A stretch of 54,449 nucleotides of DNA, taken from contig CAILLM010000005.1 in assembly GCA_903835075.1 (NCBI GenBank), forward strand, positions 1 to 54,449, given 5' to 3'. Below, piece by piece: positions 7,614-14,391 of the stretch (position 1 is the first letter of the stretch; each line of letters opens with the position of its first letter). This DNA is from Candidatus Staskawiczbacteria bacterium. Its GTDB lineage: Bacteria > Patescibacteria > Paceibacteria > Paceibacterales > Staskawiczbacteraceae. The translations under genes and the position numbers were made by a program. A model generated the notes under the pieces. The model was not told the DNA's origin and did no database searches. It was given only the letters and a program-made list of their open reading frames with translations.

Positions 7614-8978
7614 TTATTCTTCTGTTATGCCTTCAACTGGCTGTGGCATTTCTTCATCAGCTGCATCTACTTGGTCAACACTTTCTTCGTCAGCCTCATC
7701 ATTCTCAGCTTCTTCGTCTTCAATTACTGTTTTAGCTTTTTTGGTGATTTTTGCTTTTTTTACTTTCTTAGGTTTCGCGTCAGCAGACTCGCCCGCCTGA
7801 TTGTCCGCAGGACTTTCGGCGGGTTCACCTTCAACTTCCTCTGGTGCAACTTCTGTTGGCTTAATATCAACTTTCCAACCGGTTAATTGTGCAGCCAATC
7901 TTACGTTTCTACCATCTTTTCCAATTGCCAATGAAAGCTGATCTTCTGGCACAAAAACTGTTGCAGTATTTTTGTCTTCCACTTTTACTCCAATAATTTT
8001 AGCAGGAGACAATGCACTAGCAATAAATTTTTCTGGTTTTTCTTCCCACATAATTACGTCAATTTTTTCTCCACCTAATTCATTTATAACTGCCATAATT
8101 CTTGTACCTCTTTGGCCCACGCAAGCTCCAATTGGGTCAACACCTTCTTCATTTGAAGTAACAGCTATTTTTGTTCTAAACCCAGGTTCTCTGGCAATTG
8201 CTTTTATAACAACTGTTCCAGCTGCAACCTCGGGAACTTCCAATTCAAACAATCTTGAAACCAATTTTGGGTAAGCCCTTGAAAGCATAACCACGCTACC
8301 TTTGGGAGTTTCTTCAACTTTTAGAATATAAAGTTTTAAGCGTTGGCCTGGTCTGTAGAATTCTCCAGGAATTTGTTCTTCTCTATTTAATAAACCTAAT
8401 GTTTTTCCAATATCAATAAAAACCGTATGCCCCTCAATTCTTTGCACAATGCCCGAAATTATTTCTCCTTCTTTTGATCTGTATTCTGCTGAAACTGTTT
8501 CTTTTTCAGCTTCTCTTATTTTTTGTAAAATAACTTGCTTAGCAGTTTGAGCTGCAATTCTTCCATAATCTTGCTTAGAAGCCAAAGGAATCTCAATTTC
8601 TTCACCAACTTTAATTTTTGGGTAATCTTTTTTTGCCTCATCTAACATAATATGTTTTTCAGGATTAAAAACATATTTTTTGGGTGGCTCCTCGCCTGCC
8701 CTTGCTTCATCTTGAGGTATTTCTTTTCTTTCTTGCATTTCTTCTAGCTCTTCATCAGTGTAAAGCATGCCATTGTCTACCACCAATTTTATTTGCCAAA
8801 ACTCAACATCACCTGATGTTGGGCTAAATTTGGCTTTAATTTTTTGGCCTTTTTGGCCATAGTCTTTTTTGTAGGCAGTGGCAATTGCAGCTTCAATTGT
8901 TTCTATCACCCTTTCTGGTGATATTCCCCTTTCTTCTGCAATTTGAGCTAAAGCTCCTTTGAAATTTTTTATATCCAT
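7614..8978 (-). CDS. nusA: Transcription elongation/termination factor NusA
   Basis: RNA polymerase-associated factor controlling pausing, termination and antitermination. The 454 residues hold an N-terminal polymerase-binding domain (1-135), an S1 RNA-binding domain (about 160-225, GEIISGIVQRIEGHTVFIDIGK), and two KH domains (about 250-360) with DPIGACVGQRGTRIMAVINELGGEKIDV and later EDQLSLAIGKDGRNVRLAAQLTGW. A low-complexity acidic/Lys-rich tail of about 90 residues follows (370-454) instead of the acidic repeats of enterobacteria. Within the DNA for this tail (about 7790-7822) are small G+C-rich inverted repeats, suggesting repeat insertion. The usual rimP-nusA-infB cluster is not present around it. 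Confidence 0.96.
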   Translation of the reverse strand: MDIKNFKGALAQIAEERGISPERVIETIEAAIATAYKKDYGQKGQKIKAKFSPTSGDVEFWQIKLVVDNGMLYTDEELEEMQERKEIPQDEARAGEEPPKKYVFNPEKHIMLDEAKKDYPKIKVGEEIEIPLASKQDYGRIAAQTAKQVILQKIREAEKETVSAEYRSKEGEIISGIVQRIEGHTVFIDIGKTLGLLNREEQIPGEFYRPGQRLKLYILKVEETPKGSVVMLSRAYPKLVSRLFELEVPEVAAGTVVIKAIAREPGFRTKIAVTSNEEGVDPIGACVGQRGTRIMAVINELGGEKIDVIMWEEKPEKFIASALSPAKIIGVKVEDKNTATVFVPEDQLSLAIGKDGRNVRLAAQLTGWKVDIKPTEVAPEEVEGEPAESPADNQAGESADAKPKKVKKAKITKKAKTVIEDEEAENDEADEESVDQVDAADEEMPQPVEGITEE

Positions 8979-9175
8979 AACTTTTATTTTATAAAAGAAA
9001 CTCGAAATTAGAAATTAGAAATTAGAAACTTTTTTAATTTGTTTCGGATTTCGGATTTCGTACTTCGGATTTCTCTTTTTATTTTATAAAAAGAGCCCGT
9101 GGTCAGACGGACAAATAATCTTTCTTATCTTTATATAAGTTTAGCAAGAGAAACAATCTATGTCAAGGCTAGAGA
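8979..9175. repeat. Gene-free stretch with 7-bp tandem repeats folding into a hairpin
   Basis: Part of the only gap above 300 bases (8979-9310). At 9004-9028 GAAATTA is repeated three times. At 9042-9073 TTTCGGA units recur. The two blocks are complementary: CGAAATTAGAAATTAGAAA pairs with TTTCGGATTTCGGATTTCG, with only two mismatches plus G-T pairs. A second palindrome, CTCTTTTTATTTTATAAAAA then GAG, lies at 9073-9095. Beyond it, 9096-9175 shows nothing I can name. The region is upstream of nusA and may carry its promoter. Confidence 0.55.
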
Positions 9176-9310
9176 GCGAGGCAGTGAATTCGTAGCGTAC
9201 CCTGCAGGCAATTTTGCAAGGTCCCCGCTTTGCGGGGAAAATTGCCGAAGCCTGAGTGAGTTGCATGCTGGCGCAACGAGCGCTAGCGGAGAATTCACTG
9301 CCGAGCGAAA
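9176..9310. repeat. Second nested multi-palindrome element, 3' of yraN
   Basis: The outer arms are GAGGCAGTGAATTC (9178-9191) and GAATTCACTGCC (9291-9302). Inside are GGCAATTTT/AAAATTGCC around a CCCCGC-TTT-GCGGGG stem (9208-9246) and GTTGC/GCAAC (9260-9277). It shares its first 20 bases and its ending (CCGAGCGAAA) with the element at 370-532; the inner hairpins differ. Like that copy it ends exactly at the stop codon of a minus-strand gene. Confidence 0.7.
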
Positions 9311-9700
9311 TCATGAAATAATGTTTTCGTGATGGGTTAAGCGACCTACCGAGAAGTCGGGCTTAAGCACAATACAAACTGCATCAATTCTACACGGCCC
9401 TTGCCACTTGCTAAATGCCGTATAACTTTTTGCATTTTGCAAAACCTTCCACAACTTATCCTTGTTTATTGTATCTTCGGGACTACCAAAATTTTCTCCA
9501 ACTTTTGTTCGAACTTCCACAAACACTAGTGTCTTATTTTTTTTACCGAAGAGCAATCCGCCTTGGGCGGACTCACAAACCAAATCAATCTCTGCATATT
9601 TTGTTTTGTAGTTTTGTTCTAAGGTTTTATAGCCCTCTTTCTCTAAATATTTGCGGGCTAAATCCTCACCAATTTTTCCTATTTCATTATGTTCTGCCAT
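9311..9700 (-). CDS. yraN: UPF0102/YraN-family predicted endonuclease-fold protein
   Basis: Small protein of the UPF0102 family with a restriction-endonuclease-like (Holliday-resolvase-like) fold. I start it at the ATG at 9700 (129 residues, MAEHNEIGKIGEDLARKYL); a TTG 30 bases further upstream would overlap the preceding gene's stop. Conserved features are GEDLARKYLEKEGYK, the acidic strand AEIDLVC and the catalytic-type LVFVEVRTK. A small insertion, SAQGGLLFG, between the acidic strand and VEVR is encoded by a 15-bp palindromic repeat (9557-9571) also found in rsmA. It ends in TGA, next to a nested-palindrome element, and lies 5 bases downstream of the Cys-rich gene. Many members sit near competence or DNA-processing genes; the function is unproven. 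Confidence 0.88.
   Translation of the reverse strand: MAEHNEIGKIGEDLARKYLEKEGYKTLEQNYKTKYAEIDLVCESAQGGLLFGKKNKTLVFVEVRTKVGENFGSPEDTINKDKLWKVLQNAKSYTAFSKWQGPCRIDAVCIVLKPDFSVGRLTHHENIIS
9557..9571. repeat. 15-bp palindromic repeat inside yraN
   Basis: TCCGCCTTGGGCGGA, whose reverse complement TCCGCCCAAGGCGGA occurs exactly at 36307-36321 in rsmA. It is read here as SAQGG and in rsmA as PPKAD, so the same DNA word is tolerated in two reading frames of two genes. Confidence 0.65.
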
Positions 9701-9705
9701 AAAAA

Positions 9706-11424
9706 TTATCCTACTTCGTTTTGGTAACAAGTTTTACAATAAACAATTTCCGGGCGGTCTGGCGAATAGCTAGTTTCAAATTCATTAGTGCAACCTTCTT
9801 TCATGCAATGTCTGTGCCACAACTTAATTGGCGTACGTTGAGCCAACCTGGCAAAGTGACGACAATTTGGACAAAGATTTGGAATTGGTATTCCCATTTT
9901 TTTATAAAAATTTAGATCACTCGAAGTAATTTTAAAAGCTTCGGTGCATTGGTGATTGCATTTTCCTGCATGAGCGCAACCCACAACTTCTTTTAAAATT
10001 TCCTCTCCCACCCCCTCAATAGAATCGGGCACATCTTCTGCTTTTAATGTAATTGTATAATTTTTAGCAGAAAATTCTGCCCACCTATAGCCTTGTTTGG
10101 TTGCTTCTTCTTTTGTAATTGGAAAAAGTTCTTGCGCAATTGATTCGTTATATGCAAACCCATGAATCTCTAATGGAAAAGTTGAGCCATACCTCCATTC
10201 CCTACCCAAAGAATCAACATAGGGCATTTTATCCATGTGTTCAATAATTTTTGATACAAGTTCTTCGTATTCTTCTTTTGTGTATTGTTTGTTTAAGATG
10301 CAATATTGTTTTTTACGCAAACCAACGCAACCAAACAAATCTGATGAGCTATGACAATTTATACAATATTGTGCACGAATTAGTTGGTCCCAGCATTCGT
10401 TGGAAAAAGCAACAGAAGCACATTGTCTTCCAATGCTAGAACATTCATAAATAAGTTCTGAATTTTGCCCCCAATATGTATAATCCATTACATCTTTTCC
10501 ATCGGTAATTCCAAAAAGATATTTACCATCTTCAGCTTTTTCACAGTTAAACCCAAATTTTACATTTTTGCACTGTTCCAACCAATTACCAGAAATGTCT
10601 GTGCCGTGATTTTCAACCATCCAAGGAACAACATGCTTTAAAGAAAATTCTGTCATTTTCTTATGCATTTCTTCAACGCCTGCACGCGTTTTTGGCCAAA
10701 GAGTTTTAATTTTTTCTTTATATTCTTCTTTGGTATATTGCTCGTTAAAAATACAATAGTTTTTATTACGTAAATTTACGCATCCAAAACAATCTGTGCA
10801 GTTTTTGCAATTTAATAAAAACGCTGAATTTAAACAAGTATTGCATTCTCTTGAATAAATTAATCTGTTACAGCCGAAACAATCAACACAATCAAAACAT
10901 AATTCGCTAGAACGCAGGTTGTAGTTATCCATGCTATCTTTTGAATTCCATAGCGCTGTCCCATAAGAACAATTTTCATTTTTGTTAGCAGCAAACACCA
11001 AATAACAATCTTTATTATCACTAGCCCTATTAGTATATTCGCTGTTTACATTCGTCCCCTGCTGAATAATTCCCATTCTTGGTACTTTAAGAAATAAATC
11101 TTTAAACTGTTCAAAAAATGGTTTTGAAAAGTTATAATCTTTTTCATAAGATTGCCCATCCCACTTTTCAGACCACCAACAAGAATAACAATAAACAGTA
11201 TAGGGGCTATCAGGTGAGTATAATAAAATTTTGTCATTTCCACAAAGATTGCATTTTCTTTTGAAAAGTGACCGCTCGCCTCTCCACGCTAAACGTTTAA
11301 CCAACCTACATTCGGGACACCACGTTGGAGTAGGCACCTTCATTTTTTCGTAAAAGGCAAAGTCATCAACTTCAATTAAAAAGTCTTTCTTACAATTTTG
11401 ACATTCTTTACTTGCTTGTTCCAT
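9706..11424 (-). CDS. Large Cys-rich zinc-ribbon protein, paralogue A
   Basis: A 572-residue soluble protein without an assignable function. An N-terminal module (1-65) has CxxC pairs: CQNCKKDF, CPECR, then CNLCG and CYSCW. The middle (about 130-400) is Cys/Asn/Asp-rich and contains a repeated unit: DCFGCVNLRNKNYCIFNEQY then TKEEY near 205-230, and DLFGCVGLRKKQYCILNKQY then TKEEY near 365-390. The C-terminal module (about 480-572) repeats the N-terminal pattern (FYKKMGIPIPNLCPNCR against FYEKMKVPTPTWCPECR) and ends in another zinc ribbon. The ends therefore look like duplicated zinc-binding modules, perhaps nucleic-acid binding. A full-length paralogue lies at 14392. I recall similar proteins from Patescibacteria but no established function. 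Confidence 0.85.
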   Translation of the reverse strand: MEQASKECQNCKKDFLIEVDDFAFYEKMKVPTPTWCPECRLVKRLAWRGERSLFKRKCNLCGNDKILLYSPDSPYTVYCYSCWWSEKWDGQSYEKDYNFSKPFFEQFKDLFLKVPRMGIIQQGTNVNSEYTNRASDNKDCYLVFAANKNENCSYGTALWNSKDSMDNYNLRSSELCFDCVDCFGCNRLIYSRECNTCLNSAFLLNCKNCTDCFGCVNLRNKNYCIFNEQYTKEEYKEKIKTLWPKTRAGVEEMHKKMTEFSLKHVVPWMVENHGTDISGNWLEQCKNVKFGFNCEKAEDGKYLFGITDGKDVMDYTYWGQNSELIYECSSIGRQCASVAFSNECWDQLIRAQYCINCHSSSDLFGCVGLRKKQYCILNKQYTKEEYEELVSKIIEHMDKMPYVDSLGREWRYGSTFPLEIHGFAYNESIAQELFPITKEEATKQGYRWAEFSAKNYTITLKAEDVPDSIEGVGEEILKEVVGCAHAGKCNHQCTEAFKITSSDLNFYKKMGIPIPNLCPNCRHFARLAQRTPIKLWHRHCMKEGCTNEFETSYSPDRPEIVYCKTCYQNEVG

Positions 11425-11495
11425 ATTGTTTAATTCAATTATTTAATCCTACATCGTCTCGCCGAAGCTTTCAAGCGGAGGTGAGCGGCGCTAGG

Positions 11496-11524
11496 TTGAC
11501 ATCACTTCTCTGCGTTGATAGAAT
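11496..11524 (+). promoter_or_regulatory. Promoter of the coiled-coil DNA-binding protein gene
   Basis: TTGACA (11496-11501), a 17-base spacer, then TAGAAT (11519-11524): near-consensus sigma-70 type. The predicted transcription start near 11531 lies just ahead of four palindromes at 11536-11606 and leaves a leader of about 117 bases. Confidence 0.8.
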
Positions 11525-11535
11525 TAGGTAATTAG

Positions 11536-11606
11536 ACCGCTTAAGCGCTACCGCTTAAGCGGTCACCGAAAAGCGCTTAAGCGGTAGTCAAAAGCGCTTA
11601 AGCGGT
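11536..11606. promoter_or_regulatory. Cluster of four ACCGCTTAAGCGGT palindromes (putative operator)
   Basis: Four 14-bp sites: ACCGCTTAAGCGCT (11536), ACCGCTTAAGCGGT (11550, perfect palindrome), AGCGCTTAAGCGGT (11572) and AGCGCTTAAGCGGT (11593). Start-to-start spacing is 14, 22 and 21 bases, so the last two steps are close to two helical turns. They fill the region just downstream of the predicted transcription start. The same word recurs inside the following gene and at both ends of comM. Confidence 0.75.
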
Positions 11607-11647
11607 CCTTAAAATAAACGGATTTTCTAAAAAAAAATAACAAAAAA

Positions 11648-12358
11648 ATGAATAATAACGACTTTTTAACAATACAAGAATTTATTCAAAAATATGACGT
11701 TGCTGACATTAGAATCAGACGAAGAATTAGAAAGTACAAACTAGTTGACCCTCAAAAACTAGAGGGAAATTTAAGCGAAAGGCACGACAAAGGGGTCGGA
11801 AATATTATTCTTTTGAAAGAAAGTTTTTGGGTAAAAGAATTAGAAGCTGTAGCCAAAGAGACCGCTTATGCGCAACCGCTTAAGCGGTCAGACGAAAATG
11901 ACCAAAACCGCTTAAGCGGTACCCCCAACCGCAGAAGCGCCGAGTCTACCGACTATGCGGTCCCGCCAGAAACACCCGTACAAGCCGAACTTAACCGCTT
12001 AAGTGAAGCGGCATTGGCAGACAATCAAGTGGCTATTGATAAAGAATTTTTGGAGATATTGAAAGAAGACCGTGCTGAAAAAAAAGACTGGATTAAAAAA
12101 TATGATACCCTGCTGGTTGATTATAAAGCCAAAGATAATGAACTGGTGGAAAGAGAAAAGTTCTTGCAAGGTTTAATAGAAAAAGTAATTTCAGACGCCA
12201 GACACACAAAACAATTACTAGTGTCACAAATTCAGCACTTACAAAAACAACTTCACGCACCCAAAGAAGACCAGCCTTTCGGCGAAGCAGGAGAGGGGAC
12301 TGAATTTGAAAACGGCAACTTCACCGAAGCCGAAGAAAACAAGTCAATAAACGAATAA
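11648..12358 (+). CDS. Putative HTH plus coiled-coil DNA-binding protein
   Basis: A 236-residue protein I cannot assign to a named family. Residues about 5-32 (FLTIQEFIQKYDVADIRIRR) look like a helix-turn-helix of the kind at the N terminus of plasmid replication/partition proteins. Residues about 125-215 are charged, heptad-like coiled coil, and the tail is acidic. The layout recalls KfrA/RepB-type autoregulatory proteins (inference only). The linker (residues about 72-120) is encoded by DNA carrying two perfect and several degenerate copies of the 14-bp palindrome that also crowds its promoter. It is the only plus-strand gene in 0.5-25 kb, with its own strong promoter and terminator. The natural reading is a self-regulating DNA-binding protein with sites in and around its gene. 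Confidence 0.65.
   Translation: MNNNDFLTIQEFIQKYDVADIRIRRRIRKYKLVDPQKLEGNLSERHDKGVGNIILLKESFWVKELEAVAKETAYAQPLKRSDENDQNRLSGTPNRRSAESTDYAVPPETPVQAELNRLSEAALADNQVAIDKEFLEILKEDRAEKKDWIKKYDTLLVDYKAKDNELVEREKFLQGLIEKVISDARHTKQLLVSQIQHLQKQLHAPKEDQPFGEAGEGTEFENGNFTEAEENKSINE
11861..12007. repeat. Palindromic repeats inside the coding region
   Basis: Sites ACCGCTTATGCGCA (11861), ACCGCTTAAGCGGT (11875), ACCGCTTAAGCGGT (11907), ACCGCAGAAGCGCC (11928), ACCGACTATGCGGT (11948) and ACCGCTTAAGTGAA (11994). The first two abut with 14-base spacing, exactly like the pairs at 11536, 12766 and 14334. They encode the interdomain linker and are in frame. Confidence 0.7.
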
Positions 12359-12372
12359 ATATTTATCCAAAC

Positions 12373-12398
12373 AAAAAAAGGGGACTAGCCCTTTTTTT
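12373..12398 (+). terminator. Terminator of the coiled-coil protein gene
   Basis: A7-GGG, a 6-base loop, then CCC-T7, 15 bases past the stop at 12358. Confidence 0.8.
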
Positions 12399-12425
12399 GT
12401 TATATACACACATTTAATCTATTTT

Positions 12426-12445
12426 AGGTTAACCATGGTTAACCT
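12426..12445. promoter_or_regulatory. 20-bp perfect palindrome 3' of the excisionase-like gene
   Basis: AGGTTAACCATGGTTAACCT is fully self-complementary. Its core GTTAACCATGGTTAAC is identical to that of the palindrome at 12678-12701, and the two sites bracket the 61-residue HTH gene. Confidence 0.75.
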
Positions 12446-12454
12446 GAGAAGTCC

Positions 12455-12640
12455 TTAATGTTTTATTATGGTTTTTAGTTTTTCTAAATCTATATCCTTT
12501 TTATAAATGATATAATCTCGTCCAATTTTTTGACCCAAAATTGAGCCCTGCCTTACTCTCTTAAAAACAGATATTCTACTGATGCCTAAAACTTTAGCCA
12601 GCTCCATTGTTGTATAATAATCTTTTTCTTTTATCTTCAT
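12455..12640 (-). CDS. Excisionase-like small HTH protein
   Basis: A 61-residue protein that is essentially one winged helix-turn-helix of the HTH_17/excisionase type: YYTTMELAKVLGISRISVFK then RVRQGSILGQKIGRDYIIYK. Such proteins bind DNA as excisionases or small repressors. It is bracketed by two palindromes with the identical core GTTAACCATGGTTAAC, one in the position of an operator between its promoter and start codon. Autorepression is therefore likely (inference). No integrase or recombinase is found nearby, so a role as a solo regulator fits better than prophage excision. Confidence 0.8.
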   Translation of the reverse strand: MKIKEKDYYTTMELAKVLGISRISVFKRVRQGSILGQKIGRDYIIYKKDIDLEKLKTIIKH

Positions 12641-12677
12641 TCTTTTAACCTTTAATATATTTATATTCTCTCACGCT

Positions 12678-12701
12678 TCAAGTTAACCATGGTTAACTTG
12701 A
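12678..12701. promoter_or_regulatory. 24-bp perfect palindrome, putative operator of the excisionase-like gene
   Basis: The arms TCAAGTTAACCA and TGGTTAACTTGA join into a perfect palindrome. It lies directly after the minus-strand -10 box (12706-12711), covering the expected transcription start, a classic repressor position. Confidence 0.75.
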
Positions 12702-12705
12702 GTTT

Positions 12706-12734
12706 ATTATACTATATTTTATCTATTTTAACAA
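12706..12734 (-). promoter_or_regulatory. Promoter of the excisionase-like gene
   Basis: On the minus strand: TTGTTA (12734-12729), a 17-base spacer, then TATAAT (12711-12706). It reads toward the start codon at 12640. Confidence 0.7.
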
Positions 12735-12760
12735 AAAGACCTACTGATTAGCAGGCCTTT
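12733..12760 (-). terminator. Terminator of comM
   Basis: On the minus strand AAAGGCCTGC pairs with GTAGGTCTTT (two G-T pairs) around a 6-base loop, followed by a T-run. It lies 25-50 bases past the comM stop and overlaps the edge of the next promoter. Confidence 0.7.
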
Positions 12761-12765
12761 TATAT

Positions 12766-12793
12766 AATGCTTAAGCGCTACCGCTTAAGCGGT
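12766..12793. promoter_or_regulatory. Tandem palindrome pair at the 3' end of comM
   Basis: AATGCTTAAGCGCT (12766) directly followed by ACCGCTTAAGCGGT (12780, perfect). The second site includes the last codon and stop codon of comM (GCT TAA on the minus strand). It has the same 14+14 arrangement and orientation as at 11536 and 14334. Confidence 0.75.
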
Positions 12794-14320
12794 TTCAAAG
12801 TTTTTTGGAGAATATTGTAAGGCTTCGGCCATGTGGGGGACTGCAATTTCATCGACGCCATCTAAATCAGCAATTGTGCGCGCCACTTTTATCATTTTCA
12901 TATAGCTTCTTGCAGACAAGTTAAATTTTAAACTAGCTTGCCGTAATATTGCCTCAACATCTTTGGCCAGTTTGCAATATTTTTTAATGTGGCTATTTTT
13001 CATTTGGCTGTTTGAGCAAATGGTTTCTGTTGCAAAACGTGCTTCTTGTTTTTGTCTGGCCTGCATTACTCTTTTTCTTATTTTATCAGAAGCCTCTAAA
13101 AATTCAGAATTTTTTTGGTTATCCTCAAACTCAGTTGCGTCAACTGGCATAACAGAAATGTGTAAATCAATTCTATCTAAAATTGGCCCTGAAATTCTTT
13201 TTTGATATTTTTGAATTTGGTTTTGGCTACAGTTACAACTCTTTTTTGGGTGAAGTGCATATCCGCAAGGGCAGGGGTTGGCACTAGCTACCAACATAAA
13301 ATCAGCAGGGTAGGTGATGCGTTGCCTACTTCGCGATATTGTTAAATAACCATCTTCTAATGGTTGGCGAAGTGCTTCCATAATTGTACGGGGAAATTCA
13401 TTGAACTCATCTAAAAATAAAACTCCTCTGTGTGCCAAACTTATTTCACCAGGTTGTGGCTTTGAGCCACCGCCAACTAACCCAGCCAAAGAAGCTGTGT
13501 GATGTGGCGCACGAAACTGTCTGTTTGTGATTAGGCTTCCACCAGGTGGGATTCCACCAGAAGCTGAATAAATTTTTGTTACTTCCAAACTTTCTACATC
13601 ATTTAGTGGTGGCAAAATGCCTGGTAGGGCACGCGCCAACATCGTTTTTCCAGAACCAGGAGAGCCAATCATAATTATATTATGCCCACCAGCTGCTGCA
13701 ATTTCCATTGCTCTTTTTGCTTGCTCTTGCCCCAAGACTTCTTTCATATCAAATTCAACAATAGATTTTTTATCATCTTTAACGGCCTTATAAATAATGG
13801 GAAAAATTTCTTCTTGTCCCAAAAAATGTCTACACAATTGCCCAATGTCTTCAACTGGAAAAACTTTTACTCCTTTTATGGCGGCAGCCTCATTTGCGGA
13901 GTCTTTGGGTACATACAAATTTGTGTACCCAGATTCTTTTGCAAAAAGTGCCATTAAAAAAGCGCCCTTGGTGTGACGCAAACTTCCATCGAAAGATAAT
14001 TCTCCTAAAAATAATGACTTTTGTGGAATGGGAAATTCTAACACACTACTTAAAATTCCCAGGGCAATTGGTAAATCATACATTGAGCCCTCTTTTGGCA
14101 CATCAGCTGGCGCCATGTTTACAGTAATTTTTTTAGCAGGAAAATCAACATCACTGCTTTGTATGGCTGTGCGCACCCTTTCTTTGCTTTCATCAACTGC
14201 TTTACCAGCCAATCCCACAATTTCAAACCCTGGCAAACCTTTGTTAGCTAAATTAATTTCAATATCAACCTTTATTGTTTCCAACCCCAAGTTAACTATT
14301 GATGGCACTTTAATAAGCAT
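12785..14320 (-). CDS. comM: ComM/YifB-family Mg chelatase-like AAA+ ATPase
   Basis: Hexameric AAA+ helicase-type ATPase. ComM drives branch migration of incoming DNA during natural transformation. The 511 residues show an N-terminal Lon-like fold (1-165), Walker A GSPGSGKTML near 218-227, the family motif FRAPHHTASLAGLVGGG near 268-284, Walker B GVLFLDEFNEF, and the zinc-type CPCGYALHPKKSCNCS near 352-367, then the C-terminal chelatase domain. It is full length. A pair of 14-bp palindromes lies just upstream of the start (14334-14361) and another overlaps the stop, so the neighbouring coiled-coil protein may control it. dprA, another transformation gene, lies about 1.8 kb upstream on the same strand. 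Confidence 0.95.
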   Translation of the reverse strand: MLIKVPSIVNLGLETIKVDIEINLANKGLPGFEIVGLAGKAVDESKERVRTAIQSSDVDFPAKKITVNMAPADVPKEGSMYDLPIALGILSSVLEFPIPQKSLFLGELSFDGSLRHTKGAFLMALFAKESGYTNLYVPKDSANEAAAIKGVKVFPVEDIGQLCRHFLGQEEIFPIIYKAVKDDKKSIVEFDMKEVLGQEQAKRAMEIAAAGGHNIIMIGSPGSGKTMLARALPGILPPLNDVESLEVTKIYSASGGIPPGGSLITNRQFRAPHHTASLAGLVGGGSKPQPGEISLAHRGVLFLDEFNEFPRTIMEALRQPLEDGYLTISRSRQRITYPADFMLVASANPCPCGYALHPKKSCNCSQNQIQKYQKRISGPILDRIDLHISVMPVDATEFEDNQKNSEFLEASDKIRKRVMQARQKQEARFATETICSNSQMKNSHIKKYCKLAKDVEAILRQASLKFNLSARSYMKMIKVARTIADLDGVDEIAVPHMAEALQYSPKNFETA

Positions 14321-14333
14321 ATTTTTTATACTT

Positions 14334-14361
14334 ACCGCTTAAGCGCTACCGCCTATGCGGT
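14334..14361. promoter_or_regulatory. Tandem palindrome pair at the comM start
   Basis: ACCGCTTAAGCGCT (14334) directly followed by ACCGCCTATGCGGT (14348), 14 bases upstream of the comM ATG on the minus strand. This is a position where a bound protein would block or recruit transcription. A possible -10 (TATAAA) lies between the sites and the start. Confidence 0.7.
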
Positions 14362-14391
14362 TATTTATTAATTTTATTTTTAAATAAATTT

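Noticed and set aside
11536..12007. Repeated 14-mers considered as a CRISPR array
   Set aside because: Repeats are too short, spacing is irregular (0 to 250 bases), there are no unique 30-40 base spacers, and several copies are inside a coding frame; no cas operon is nearby.
12455..12640. Excisionase-like gene as evidence of a prophage or integrative element
   Set aside because: No integrase, capsid, terminase or relaxase gene occurs nearby and no attachment-site pair was found; only the HTH similarity supports it.
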